From Phormidesmis priestleyi Ana (GTDB lineage: Bacteria; Cyanobacteriota; Cyanobacteriia; Phormidesmidales; Phormidesmidaceae): a DNA stretch of 64,000 bases. Below are positions 38,882-47,179 of this stretch, one piece after another (the stretch's first letter is position 1; every line of letters starts with the position of its first letter). The position numbers and the translations under genes were made by a program. The DNA lies in NCBI GenBank assembly GCA_001314865.1, contig LJZR01000027.1, positions 1-64,000 of the forward strand. Reading direction: 5' to 3'. Below the pieces are notes generated by a model, which was given only the letters and a program-made list of their open reading frames with translations, did not search any database and was not told the origin of the DNA.

Positions 38882-39807
38882 GCCCAGTCGCCGCTAATTC
38901 GAGCGCCAGTTTTGGCACCCATTCAAGTTCGCCGCCTAGCAAGGAAAATGGCTACGAAGCGGTTCCATTGCCGTTGCCTCATTTGCCACCACCCCTGTTG
39001 AGACCTGTACAAAAGATCTCTAAAAAGCCCCGTGCTATAGAGATACTGACGCGTCTTAAAGCCATGTATCCTGAAGCGCCTTGCTCTTTGGATTACGAAT
39101 CGCCGGTGCAGCTAATGGTGGCAACGATGTTGGCTGCGCAATGTACTGACGCTAGGGTGAATCAGGTGACGCCAGCGCTGTTTGCTCGCTTCCCAGATGC
39201 TGTTGCTCTAGCCGGTGCCGATATTTCTGAGTTGGAAGAGCTGGTGCGCTCAACTGGGTTTTACCGTAATAAGGCAAAAAATATTCTGGCTGCCTGCCAT
39301 AAAATTGTGACTGAGTTTGGCGGGCAGGTGCCTCAAACAATGGATGAGCTAACCTCCTTGCCAGGCGTAGCCCGTAAGACTGCAAATGTAGTGCTCGCTC
39401 ATGCGTTTGATATTCATGAGGGGGTCACGGTAGATACCCATGTAAAGCGGATATCAGGGTTGCTAGGGTTAACGACGCATACAGAGCCGGTGAAAATTGA
39501 GCAGGACTTGATGAAGCTGCTACCGCAAGCAGATTGGGAAAACTGGTCAATTCGACTGGTGTATCACGGGCGGGCGGTTTGTCGGGCGAGGTTGCCTATG
39601 TGCGATCGCTGCGACCTACTCGATATTTGCCCCGGTGCCATTAAGCTGCGAAAAGCCGCCGCCAAAGCCGCCAAAGCGAAAGCCGCTAAAGCCGAGGTCA
39701 CTAAAGCCAAGGTCACTAAAGCCAAGGTCACTAAAGCTAAGATCACTAAAGCTAAGGTCACTCAGACTAAAAGCAGCAAAAGGGCGAAGCGCAAGGTGTT
39801 GGATTAG
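38878..39807 (+). CDS. nth: Endonuclease III with Lys/Ala-rich C-terminal repeat tail; GTG start overlaps rseP stop
   Basis: SLDYESPVQLMVATMLAAQCTDARVNQVTPALFARF; CDRCDLLDICPG Fe-S loop. Confidence 0.95.
   Translation: MSPVAANSSASFGTHSSSPPSKENGYEAVPLPLPHLPPPLLRPVQKISKKPRAIEILTRLKAMYPEAPCSLDYESPVQLMVATMLAAQCTDARVNQVTPALFARFPDAVALAGADISELEELVRSTGFYRNKAKNILAACHKIVTEFGGQVPQTMDELTSLPGVARKTANVVLAHAFDIHEGVTVDTHVKRISGLLGLTTHTEPVKIEQDLMKLLPQADWENWSIRLVYHGRAVCRARLPMCDRCDLLDICPGAIKLRKAAAKAAKAKAAKAEVTKAKVTKAKVTKAKITKAKVTQTKSSKRAKRKVLD
39688..39762. repeat. 5 x 15-bp in-frame repeat aaagccaaggtcact (KAKVT)
   Basis: Consecutive 15-mers at 39688, 39703, 39718, 39733, 39748. Confidence 0.96.
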
Positions 39808-39936
39808 CCAATAGAGCGTTCTACGGTAACTGATACTCATTAGCTGCTTAGGGAGGTGGTTTACAAAACCCACCAGCAAGACTTATTATTAAAGACTGTG
39901 TCATAGAAATAACCCAAAACTAAGAACTTTTGCCTC

Positions 39937-40239
39937 ATGGCTAAAAAAAGCATGGTCGCGCGCGAAAAGAAGCGCCAGAAACTCGTTGCAAAGTACGCCG
40001 ATAAGCGTGAAGCTTTGCTAAAAGCATTTGATGAAGCACCCAACCAGATGCAAAAACTGGAAATTCATCGTCAGATTCAGCAACTACCTCGCAATAGTGC
40101 GCCAACTCGTTTGAATAACCGCTGTTGGAAGACCGGTCGCCCTCGTGGTTACTATCGCGACTTTGGCCTATGCCGAAACGCACTTCGAGAAATGGCTCAC
40201 CAGGGCCTACTTCCCGGTGTAGTGAAGTCTAGCTGGTAG
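39937..40239 (+). CDS. rpsN: 30S ribosomal protein S14
   Basis: [31 protein letters not shown]...[21 protein letters not shown]. Confidence 0.98.
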   Translation: MAKKSMVAREKKRQKLVAKYADKREALLKAFDEAPNQMQKLEIHRQIQQLPRNSAPTRLNNRCWKTGRPRGYYRDFGLCRNALREMAHQGLLPGVVKSSW

Positions 40240-40326
40240 GTTGAGTGGTCCAGTTAAGGCTTAGTGAATTCGGCTTAACTAGGTATCAGTACTAAGCATT
40301 AATTCGCTAGTTATAAAACTAGTTAA

Positions 40327-40368
40327 AAAAAAGAGGTGATCTACTTGTAAGGGGATCACCTCTTTTTT
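40327..40368 (+). terminator. Rho-independent terminator between rpsN and 40394-40807
   Basis: AAAAAAGAGGTGATC...GATCACCTCTTTTTT. Confidence 0.88.
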
Positions 40369-40393
40369 CTTGCAGACTTTTTCTTGCAGGTAT

Positions 40394-40807
40394 CTAAGCT
40401 TGATCACTATTCCCGCAGCATCGCTCTATGCCCAGACTGTCTAGCAGTAGGTCGCCGACTGCGTTGGCAACAGCAAATTCGCTGTAGAAACTTTTTGAAA
40501 AATCGTAGCCCTGCATCTCGGTTAAAATCGCTAGCACGAGGGCGTTTAAATTATTCTCGCTTTCCATGCGCTGTCGCACAAATACCTGCGAAGCCCTAGC
40601 CGCGATATGTTCGTTGATAATTTCGGGTAAAAACTCTGCATCTAGCCATTCATGCAGTCTTGCCTGAAGCCACTGGCCTTCTTTGATCGGATCTTCAGGG
40701 GGCGGTAGTTCAATAGATTCGATGGGCTCAGGGCTGGTTGAATTGGGTTTGGAGCCTGCTGAGGAAAGGTCTGGATTAATGAAGTTAGAGTCGGTAGGAT
40801 CGGACAT
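40394..40807 (-). CDS. Conserved hypothetical protein
   Basis: 137-aa ORF with a coherent C-terminal region (LNALVLAILTEMQGYDFSKSFYSEFAVANAVGDLLLDSLG). Confidence 0.7.
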   Translation of the reverse strand: MSDPTDSNFINPDLSSAGSKPNSTSPEPIESIELPPPEDPIKEGQWLQARLHEWLDAEFLPEIINEHIAARASQVFVRQRMESENNLNALVLAILTEMQGYDFSKSFYSEFAVANAVGDLLLDSLGIERCCGNSDQA

Positions 40808-40881
40808 GGTAAACGTGATCGATGGGTTCTTGATCGCCTTACTTGCTGATACAAGGCTAAAGGGTTGAGCCCGGTTACGGC

Positions 40882-41517
40882 TTGAAAGGGCGCATTAGTT
40901 TACGTAGCGTAATGATCAGAGGTCGCGCTATAAATAGCGTTATGGCTTACTCGGTTCCCCAAATTCTTCAGTGTTACGCCCAGGGCTATTTTTTGATGGC
41001 CGAGGAGGGTGGTTCTCTGAACTGGTATTCCAGCGGTAAGCGGGCATTGATTCCGCTGGACAATCGGTTTCGCTATCCTAAGTCGTTGCAGCGATCGCTC
41101 AACCAAAAGCGCTTTACCCCTGCTATCAATCGAGCCTTTGATGCCGTTGTAGAAGGCTGCGCCGACCGTGAAACCACCTGGATATCAGATGAGCTTAAGG
41201 CCGTCTATACTCGCCTGCACAGGGCTGGATATGCCCATAGCTTTGAGACCTGGCAGGGCGATGAGCTAGCCGGTGGGTTCTTAGGTATTGTGCTGGGCGG
41301 CGCTTTTATTGGTGAGTCTATGTTTTACCGCATTCCAGAAGGATCTAAGGTGGCGATGGTACTACTTGTGGAGCATTTGCGATCGCGCAACTTTGCCCTT
41401 TTCGACGCTCAGATCCTCAACCCACACTTGGCCCGCTTCGGCGCCTTCGAGGTAGACCAATCCATCTACGAAGCTACCCTTTACGAAGCCCTTCAGCGCC
41501 CCTGCCAGTTCACCTAA
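40882..41517 (+). CDS. aat: Leucyl/phenylalanyl-tRNA--protein transferase
   Basis: [61 protein letters not shown]. Confidence 0.94.
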   Translation: MKGRISLRSVMIRGRAINSVMAYSVPQILQCYAQGYFLMAEEGGSLNWYSSGKRALIPLDNRFRYPKSLQRSLNQKRFTPAINRAFDAVVEGCADRETTWISDELKAVYTRLHRAGYAHSFETWQGDELAGGFLGIVLGGAFIGESMFYRIPEGSKVAMVLLVEHLRSRNFALFDAQILNPHLARFGAFEVDQSIYEATLYEALQRPCQFT

Positions 41518-41565
41518 ATGCCCTGTACCTAATGACATGCCTAAAATAGACATGCCTAATAACAT

Positions 41566-41616
41566 GCGTCTTTAACATGCCTTAAAGACGCAGCTTAAAG
41601 GCGCAGCTTAAAGACG
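41566..41616. repeat. 13-bp repeats (ttaaagacgcagc) whose first copy forms the 3' arm of a perfect hairpin
   Basis: GCGTCTTTAA-catgcc-TTAAAGACGC (41566-41591), then 13-mers at 41582, 41595, 41608. Confidence 0.85.
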
Positions 41617-41621
41617 TAAGC

Positions 41622-42476
41622 TCACGCCTCTATTCGAGTCAGCAGCACCGGACAGTTGGCATACACCCGCACATAGTCTGAGAGCGACTCACCCAGCAGC
41701 CGATCTAAGTCGGGCATTGCCTTGGCGATGCTAGGCCGCCGGTCGGGCGAGCCGAGAATGAGCAAGCTTACATTTAGCTCATCGGCCAGTTCACAAATCC
41801 GCTGACCTGGCTTGCCCTGAGGCGCCACGCAGCGATACTTAATACCTGCTTGGCGTACTTTGGCGATCGCATCGGCGAGCACGGGGTCATTTTCTGGGCG
41901 ATCCTGAATGACCTCAACTAACTTGGTATTCAGCTTAGACACCGAATGTACCAGGATAATTTCACTCCCTTCAATATCACGAGCAAGTTCTATCGCGACC
42001 TGAAGGCTCTGCTTGGCTGAATCAGATTTGTCAATAGCGACCAAAATCCGTTTGATGGCCTGAATGCTGTACAGGTCATCTTTAACCAGCAGCATTGGCC
42101 GCGAAGACAGTTGAAAGACATATTGACTCACTGAGTTGCCGATAATGGCCTTGAGCCCTTTGAGCCCTCTAGAGCCCATTACAATGAGGCCTGCGTCAAT
42201 CTCATCAGCGACTTTGCCTACTACGTCCTTAGGCTCTCCTTCTCGCAGAATGGCTGTCACCTGAGACGGATTTAGGGTCAGCTCGCTGACCGCTTCAGCC
42301 AGCGTTCTGCCGCCTTTTTCCCAGCTTTCGGTCATGGCAGCGGCTGTCGATTGTGAGGGGACTACATGGAGAATAGTGATGCGCGATCGCTCAATACGAG
42401 GGATCTGCATCAGCTTTTTCATCATCTCTCGGGTGTTTCCAGTTCCCGAGTCAGCCAGCAAAATATTTTGGATCAT
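41622..42476 (-). CDS. Tandem universal stress protein (UspA x2)
   Basis: GLIVMGSRGLKGLKAIIGNSVSQYV and SLLILGSPDRRPSIAKAMPDLDRLLGESLSDYV. Confidence 0.92.
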   Translation of the reverse strand: MIQNILLADSGTGNTREMMKKLMQIPRIERSRITILHVVPSQSTAAAMTESWEKGGRTLAEAVSELTLNPSQVTAILREGEPKDVVGKVADEIDAGLIVMGSRGLKGLKAIIGNSVSQYVFQLSSRPMLLVKDDLYSIQAIKRILVAIDKSDSAKQSLQVAIELARDIEGSEIILVHSVSKLNTKLVEVIQDRPENDPVLADAIAKVRQAGIKYRCVAPQGKPGQRICELADELNVSLLILGSPDRRPSIAKAMPDLDRLLGESLSDYVRVYANCPVLLTRIEA

Positions 42477-42590
42477 GAGCGTTTTCTTTCTTCTTTATCG
42501 GGCTTCTGCTTATATCAATCTAGAAACAAACCGATATAAAATCACGTATCTGATCACCAAACTTAAAACTATTGAGTAGAGAAAAATACA

Positions 42591-43073
42591 ATGCGCCTCG
42601 AACCAGACACCCTATCAGAACCCCTAATCTGGTTTGAATATCCTATTAGAGTGCAGCCCCATCACACTGACTATGGCGGTGTGGTATGGCATGGCACCTA
42701 TATCACCTGGATGGAGTCAGCCCGTGTAGAGAGTCTAATCGCGGCAGACACCTCCTTGAACCGTCTGGTAGAGCTTGGCTATGACCTGCCAGTCGTTGCC
42801 CTAGAGATTCGCTATCGTCAACCCTTGAGACTCGGTATGCAAGCAACTGTCAAAACAAGGTTAGAGCCCCTCAATGGTATTCGCCTGAACTGGCTGTATG
42901 AAATTGCGTCAAACGATCCGCTGCCGCAGCTATATCTAACTGCCAAAGTAACGCTAGTGACTGTAAATACGGCTCATCGTCAGGTCGTTAGACAGATGCC
43001 CAGCGAAGTCAGTGAAATCATCCATCAAGTCGTGCGCTATTTCAATCCTAAGGTCAGTAGAATCTCTGAATAG
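42591..43073 (+). CDS. Acyl-CoA thioesterase (hotdog fold, 4HBT-like)
   Basis: YPIRVQPHHTDYGGVVWHGTYITWMESARVESL. Confidence 0.88.
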   Translation: MRLEPDTLSEPLIWFEYPIRVQPHHTDYGGVVWHGTYITWMESARVESLIAADTSLNRLVELGYDLPVVALEIRYRQPLRLGMQATVKTRLEPLNGIRLNWLYEIASNDPLPQLYLTAKVTLVTVNTAHRQVVRQMPSEVSEIIHQVVRYFNPKVSRISE

Positions 43074-43241
43074 TTAGGACTAGCACAGCTTTCGTCCATT
43101 GAAAGGCTCAGTTCAATCCCTTTTCGTAAAAGCTTATGGATCGACACCTGTAATGCTTTCTCTGTAAGCGATTCATGGATTTTACTAGGGAGTAAAACCG
43201 AGTTTTTTTGAGAAGTTAACAACTCTTAGTACAAATCGCGA

Positions 43242-43310
43242 CTTCTCCACAGGCTTTCCACAGACTTTCCCCAGGTTTTCCACAGACTTTCCCCAGGTTT
43301 TCCACAGACT
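43242..43310. repeat. ~6 x 11-bp (22-bp higher-order) repeat of TTTCCACAGAC / TTTCCCCAGG; contains DnaA-box-like 9-mers
   Basis: ttctccaca 43243, ctttccaca 43254, ttttccaca 43276, ttttccaca 43298; 22-bp unit ttccacagactttccccaggtt twice. Confidence 0.93.
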
Positions 43311-43655
43311 AGGACGTAGATAGGTGATCCTACTGACTTTTGTGGATTACGGCTTCGTTGAAGACGGTTTTCGTTTATGAGAGGCCTTGTGTAAACTTTT
43401 GTAACAAAAAATAGGGTCAAAGCCACTTTATTCGAGAGCGTGAATTTTTACTAAACTCACCTGCCGCTATTAAGAGCATTGCTATTTATAGAAGCATGTT
43501 CCACAATGAATACCACTTAAGCGAAGCGCTTGGCCTGCAAAGGTTTGACCGTCCTGTGTTTCCTCAGGACAGTCGCCTATGCAGTACGGGTGTGAAAGTT
43601 TTTCGTGCCTAAAAATTGGGTGCCTAAAAGCATCTAGGTTGAATGCCTGAGTCCG

Positions 43656-43687
43656 TGTAAACGGCAGATATTGTAAACGGCAGATAT
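43656..43687. repeat. 2 x perfect 16-bp tandem duplication tgtaaacggcagatat
   Basis: 43656-43671 and 43672-43687 identical. Confidence 0.95.
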
Positions 43688-43708
43688 TAATCGATTTGGC
43701 TCAGGCTC

Positions 43709-43785
43709 AAAAAGTAAAGCTCAAAAAAAGTAAAGCTCAAAAAAAGTAAAGCTCAAAAAAAGTAAAGCTCAAAAAAGTAAAGTTC
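43709..43785. repeat. 5 x 14-16-bp tandem repeat aaaaaaagtaaagctc
   Basis: Units at 43709, 43723, 43739, 43755, 43771. Confidence 0.95.
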
Positions 43786-43802
43786 GTTAAGGAGAATGTG
43801 CG

Positions 43803-44033
43803 GTGCAGCAATCCGTTAGTTTGTCAGTTGAGATTCCCGAAGAGCTTCACCTATCCGTTCAGCACTATTTAGATGTGCATTCTGGATGGGGCCAAGACCG
43901 TTTGTTTTGCGCAGCTATATCGCTATTTTTGATGCAAAACGGCGTAACAAAGCGTCAGGTAAGCCGCATTTACCTAGATAGTTTGTTTGGTCAGCAGCCC
44001 GAAAGTGACAAAGAAATGATCCATTCTAACTAG
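43803..44033 (+). CDS. DUF2811-like small protein (GTG start)
   Basis: SVEIPEELHLSVQHYLDVHSGWGQDRLFCAAISLFLMQNG. Confidence 0.78.
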   Translation: MQQSVSLSVEIPEELHLSVQHYLDVHSGWGQDRLFCAAISLFLMQNGVTKRQVSRIYLDSLFGQQPESDKEMIHSN

Positions 44034-44207
44034 CCGCTTCCTGACAATGACTGGCAGCTAGCTCCACCAGATGCTAGCTCCAGATCCCAGCCTCAGATAC
44101 TATCTCCAGACTTCTGTTCGCTAGCGCTCGCTTTAGCGGGTTCTAGATTACGAGGGGCCACGAGTGCTGACTTGGCTAGACGCAAGATCGCTGGCGATAT
44201 TGACAAG

Positions 44208-45023
44208 TTACTTTCCAATTGCCTTCACCAGGCCAATGCCGCCAAAGTATAGGAAGAGCACTGCGCCACCTAGAAGGCTTTGGGTAATAGGATCAGTAGA
44301 GGGCGTAAGCACTGCGCCCAGTATGGCTGATCCTAGCAAAACATATCGCCAGCCAGACAGCATTTGTTTAGAACCAACGATGCCTAGCAAGCCGAGCAGA
44401 AGCTGCACGACCGGAATCTGAAAGGCGATTCCTGTGCTAAATAGCAGCAGCAGGACAAATTCAAAATAGCGATCAATCGACCACATTTGTTCGACGACAT
44501 CTGCACCGTAGTTGATAAAAAAGTTAAGTGCGGCGGGCACCAATGCGATGTAAGCAAATGCGAGTCCGGCAAAAAACAGGACGCTAGAGCCCAGTACAAC
44601 GGGCGCAATGAGGCGGCGCTCGCGGCGAGTGAGCCCCGGTAGAACGAACTGAATAATTTGATAAAGAATGAAGGGACTAGCGATTAAGATGCCGCTGTAG
44701 CCTGCCACCTTAATAGACACAAAGAAGTATTCGCCGGGTGAAAGCTGTAGAAACTTTGCGCCTTGGGCGGGGACTTCTAACAGCTCTACAATTTGCCGAA
44801 CAGCTGTGAAACAACCGAGTACAGCGATCGCGATCGCAATGACTGAATAAAAAATTCGCTGCCTGAGTTCGTCCAGATGGTCGAACAAAGACATCTCAAG
44901 GTCATCAGGCACCTCGTCTAAAAAGGTGTCCTTTTCCTGCTTGTCCACCTCTATCTGGACATTTTTTTCCGGTGCCCAAAGTTTGGTAGAACTTGCCGTC
45001 TCAAGATCAGCAGGAGGCGTCAT
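44208..45023 (-). CDS. tatC: Sec-independent translocase TatC
   Basis: [34 protein letters not shown]-like and GLTRRERR motifs. Confidence 0.94.
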   Translation of the reverse strand: MTPPADLETASSTKLWAPEKNVQIEVDKQEKDTFLDEVPDDLEMSLFDHLDELRQRIFYSVIAIAIAVLGCFTAVRQIVELLEVPAQGAKFLQLSPGEYFFVSIKVAGYSGILIASPFILYQIIQFVLPGLTRRERRLIAPVVLGSSVLFFAGLAFAYIALVPAALNFFINYGADVVEQMWSIDRYFEFVLLLLFSTGIAFQIPVVQLLLGLLGIVGSKQMLSGWRYVLLGSAILGAVLTPSTDPITQSLLGGAVLFLYFGGIGLVKAIGK

Positions 45024-45116
45024 AAGCAGATCATTGGATAAGGAGCATCGTGGCTGTTGTCCGATTGGATACAGCGTTTGTCCTCTATTGTAGAGGGTGG
45101 ATTAAAGAAGATTAAA

Positions 45117-46937
45117 CTACTGTGGAAAAATCTTTTCCTCGGGCTGCCCAGGCTCACCCATGACTTCAGCTTCTCCCCCATTGGCGGCAAGCTGGAGAGC
45201 ACCTGCATCCCCTGAGTACACGCTGAGATTTTCTGTCGCCTCCCATACCTGGCTTTCACCGGGCTGAAGGGTGCCTTCAAAAATCGGGGTGGGGTTGCCG
45301 TCAGCAATAATGCTTACCCAGGCTTCTGAAGTTGCCGTTGCTTTTACATAGATGGGCGCTGTACTAATGGGCGGCTCGGCAGCAACGGGTTCAGGGTCAG
45401 GGATGGGTGGCAACCCTCCGCTAGTATTTCCTTCAGTGGTCTGTTCTGTTGGTGCTGAGCTGTCAGCAACGCTGGGTTGACGGTTGTTACCGCCTAACAC
45501 GCTGGCGATGACGAGGGCTACGGTTGCGATCGCGGCCACTACGCCACCAATAATAAACGGTTTTAAATTCGGCTGCGCAGGCCGGTCATATTCAACCCCC
45601 ACAGGCTTAATAGACTGCATTGGCTCAGGCTGGCTTGGCGAAGAGAATTCGTTTTGCGGGGCAGTCAAGGCAGCGGCAGGTAAATTGTCATCCGAGTAAT
45701 TGTCATCCGAGTAATTGTCATCCGAGTAATTGTCATCCGAGTAATTGTCATCCAAGCTTGGCTTGTCCAACGGACGATCTAAAATAGCCTGACCATTGAG
45801 ATCGGCCTCTTCAAACCCCGTGAGATCGGTATCTTCAAACCCGGTTTCTAAACGGCTATTTACGCTAGCAGCTACTGGTAAACCAATCCCTAATTCAGGA
45901 ATGGTTGTTTCATGATCAGTTTTCTGCGTAAAGCGGGCGGCGGCTTCATTTTGCGACGGGCTCAACTCAGAGGGCGTTACTGGGGCCTCATCTGTCTGAG
46001 GTTGCTTCAGGTTTTCCCGGTCAAAGGCCGCTATCTTGCTAGCAAAGTCCGTTTCTGCATCGGCAGATTCAGTATCCAAATCGCGATTCAAATCGTGATT
46101 CAGGGGTGCATCTAACGAGGTTGTTTCTTCGACTGGTGGAAAGCCGCCCGTTATGGAGTCAGTTGCTGCAACGTTATCAACGGCGTAACTAAAATCGTCA
46201 TCAGCAGTTGCAGGGATTTGTTCTAGGGGGGGTTCTATCTGGGGTTCTATTTGGGGCTCTATCTGGGATTCTATTTGGGGCTCTATTTCAGAGAACTCTA
46301 TTTCTTCGTATCCGGTATTGACGCTGTTTACAGTGCTGTTTACAGTGCTTTCTTGGGCGCTCTCTTCTAAGGCGCTCTCTTCTAAGGTGCTCTCCAACAG
46401 GGCATCTGCGCTAAGTGCTGGATCGAAGCTAGCTGCGGCTGTGGCAAAAGGGCTGGTATCGGGCCGACCAAGCGTTAGATCGTCTACGGTATTAGGGGAT
46501 GAGCCATTGGCGACTACACCTGCGCTAAACATCGGCGTCGCTGTTTGCGATGCTTTGGCAGCGGCTGTATTCGGCTTAGGATGGCCATTCACCGCAAATC
46601 GAGTCGTTGTGGTGTCACCAGGTGGCGCTGGTCGCACCGGACGAGGCGTCGAGGGAATAGAGTCAACCGTAAACTGCTGGGATAGCTCTATACCATTGAG
46701 TCCTAACGTTTCACCGTACCGCCGAATAAACCCCTGAACAAAAATGGGCTCCGGCAGCATGGTTGGATCGCCCGTTTCAATGCCGCTTAGTAGCTGTGGG
46801 CGAATGTAGGTTCGAATGGCGATGTCTGCTAAAGACTTATTTTGCTTTTCTCGGTTGTCACGCAAGAAAGCGCCAATTTGTGCGAGTTGATTTTGCTGCG
46901 CGGCACTAAATTTAGTCACAATACTCCATGAAACCAA
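45117..46937 (-). CDS. RodZ-like protein (N-terminal Xre HTH, TM, C-terminal DUF4115-like)
   Basis: IGAFLRDNREKQNKSLADIAIRTYIRPQLLSGIETGD; long Asp/Glu-rich linker; C-terminal WVSIIADGNPTPIFEGTLQPGESQVWEA. Confidence 0.85.
   Translation of the reverse strand: MVSWSIVTKFSAAQQNQLAQIGAFLRDNREKQNKSLADIAIRTYIRPQLLSGIETGDPTMLPEPIFVQGFIRRYGETLGLNGIELSQQFTVDSIPSTPRPVRPAPPGDTTTTRFAVNGHPKPNTAAAKASQTATPMFSAGVVANGSSPNTVDDLTLGRPDTSPFATAAASFDPALSADALLESTLEESALEESAQESTVNSTVNSVNTGYEEIEFSEIEPQIESQIEPQIEPQIEPPLEQIPATADDDFSYAVDNVAATDSITGGFPPVEETTSLDAPLNHDLNRDLDTESADAETDFASKIAAFDRENLKQPQTDEAPVTPSELSPSQNEAAARFTQKTDHETTIPELGIGLPVAASVNSRLETGFEDTDLTGFEEADLNGQAILDRPLDKPSLDDNYSDDNYSDDNYSDDNYSDDNLPAAALTAPQNEFSSPSQPEPMQSIKPVGVEYDRPAQPNLKPFIIGGVVAAIATVALVIASVLGGNNRQPSVADSSAPTEQTTEGNTSGGLPPIPDPEPVAAEPPISTAPIYVKATATSEAWVSIIADGNPTPIFEGTLQPGESQVWEATENLSVYSGDAGALQLAANGGEAEVMGEPGQPEEKIFPQ
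45685..45759. repeat. 5 x 15-bp in-frame repeat ttgtcatccgagtaa (NYSDD)
   Basis: Four identical units plus one diverged. Confidence 0.97.
46231..46290. repeat. 5 x 12-bp in-frame repeat (IEPQ)
   Basis: ggttctatctgg-like units at 46231, 46243, 46255, 46267, 46279. Confidence 0.93.
46324..46395. repeat. 12-bp (ctgtttacagtg x2) and 15-bp (gcgctctcttctaag x2+) in-frame repeats
   Basis: Encodes STVNSTVN and ALEESALEES. Confidence 0.88.
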
Positions 46938-47179
46938 CGACTACTATCGGAACGCTGAAGAAGATAGTGAGCCCTAACATAAACTTCTATGTATGTTCAC
47001 TCAAACTATCCTATCAATGATTTGGCCCTATCAATGATTTGGCTAAATCATGCGCTCATAATTTGACTACTGTAACTTGACCCACTGTAATTGGGGTTTG
47101 ATTGGGGTTTGTCAGTGACCTCTTAAGGCCAGATGGTAATAGGGCCAAATTATGACTATCAGCATTGAGATCTCTAGAT

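Noticed and set aside
39616-39879. SDLSFSDLGFSDLGF repeat protein on the minus strand
   Set aside because: Antisense reading of the KAKVT-encoding array of nth.
43226-43426. 66-aa ORF GKPGESLWKTWGKSVESLWRS
   Set aside because: Translation of the 22-bp DNA repeat; the DnaA-box-like reading is more plausible than a protein.
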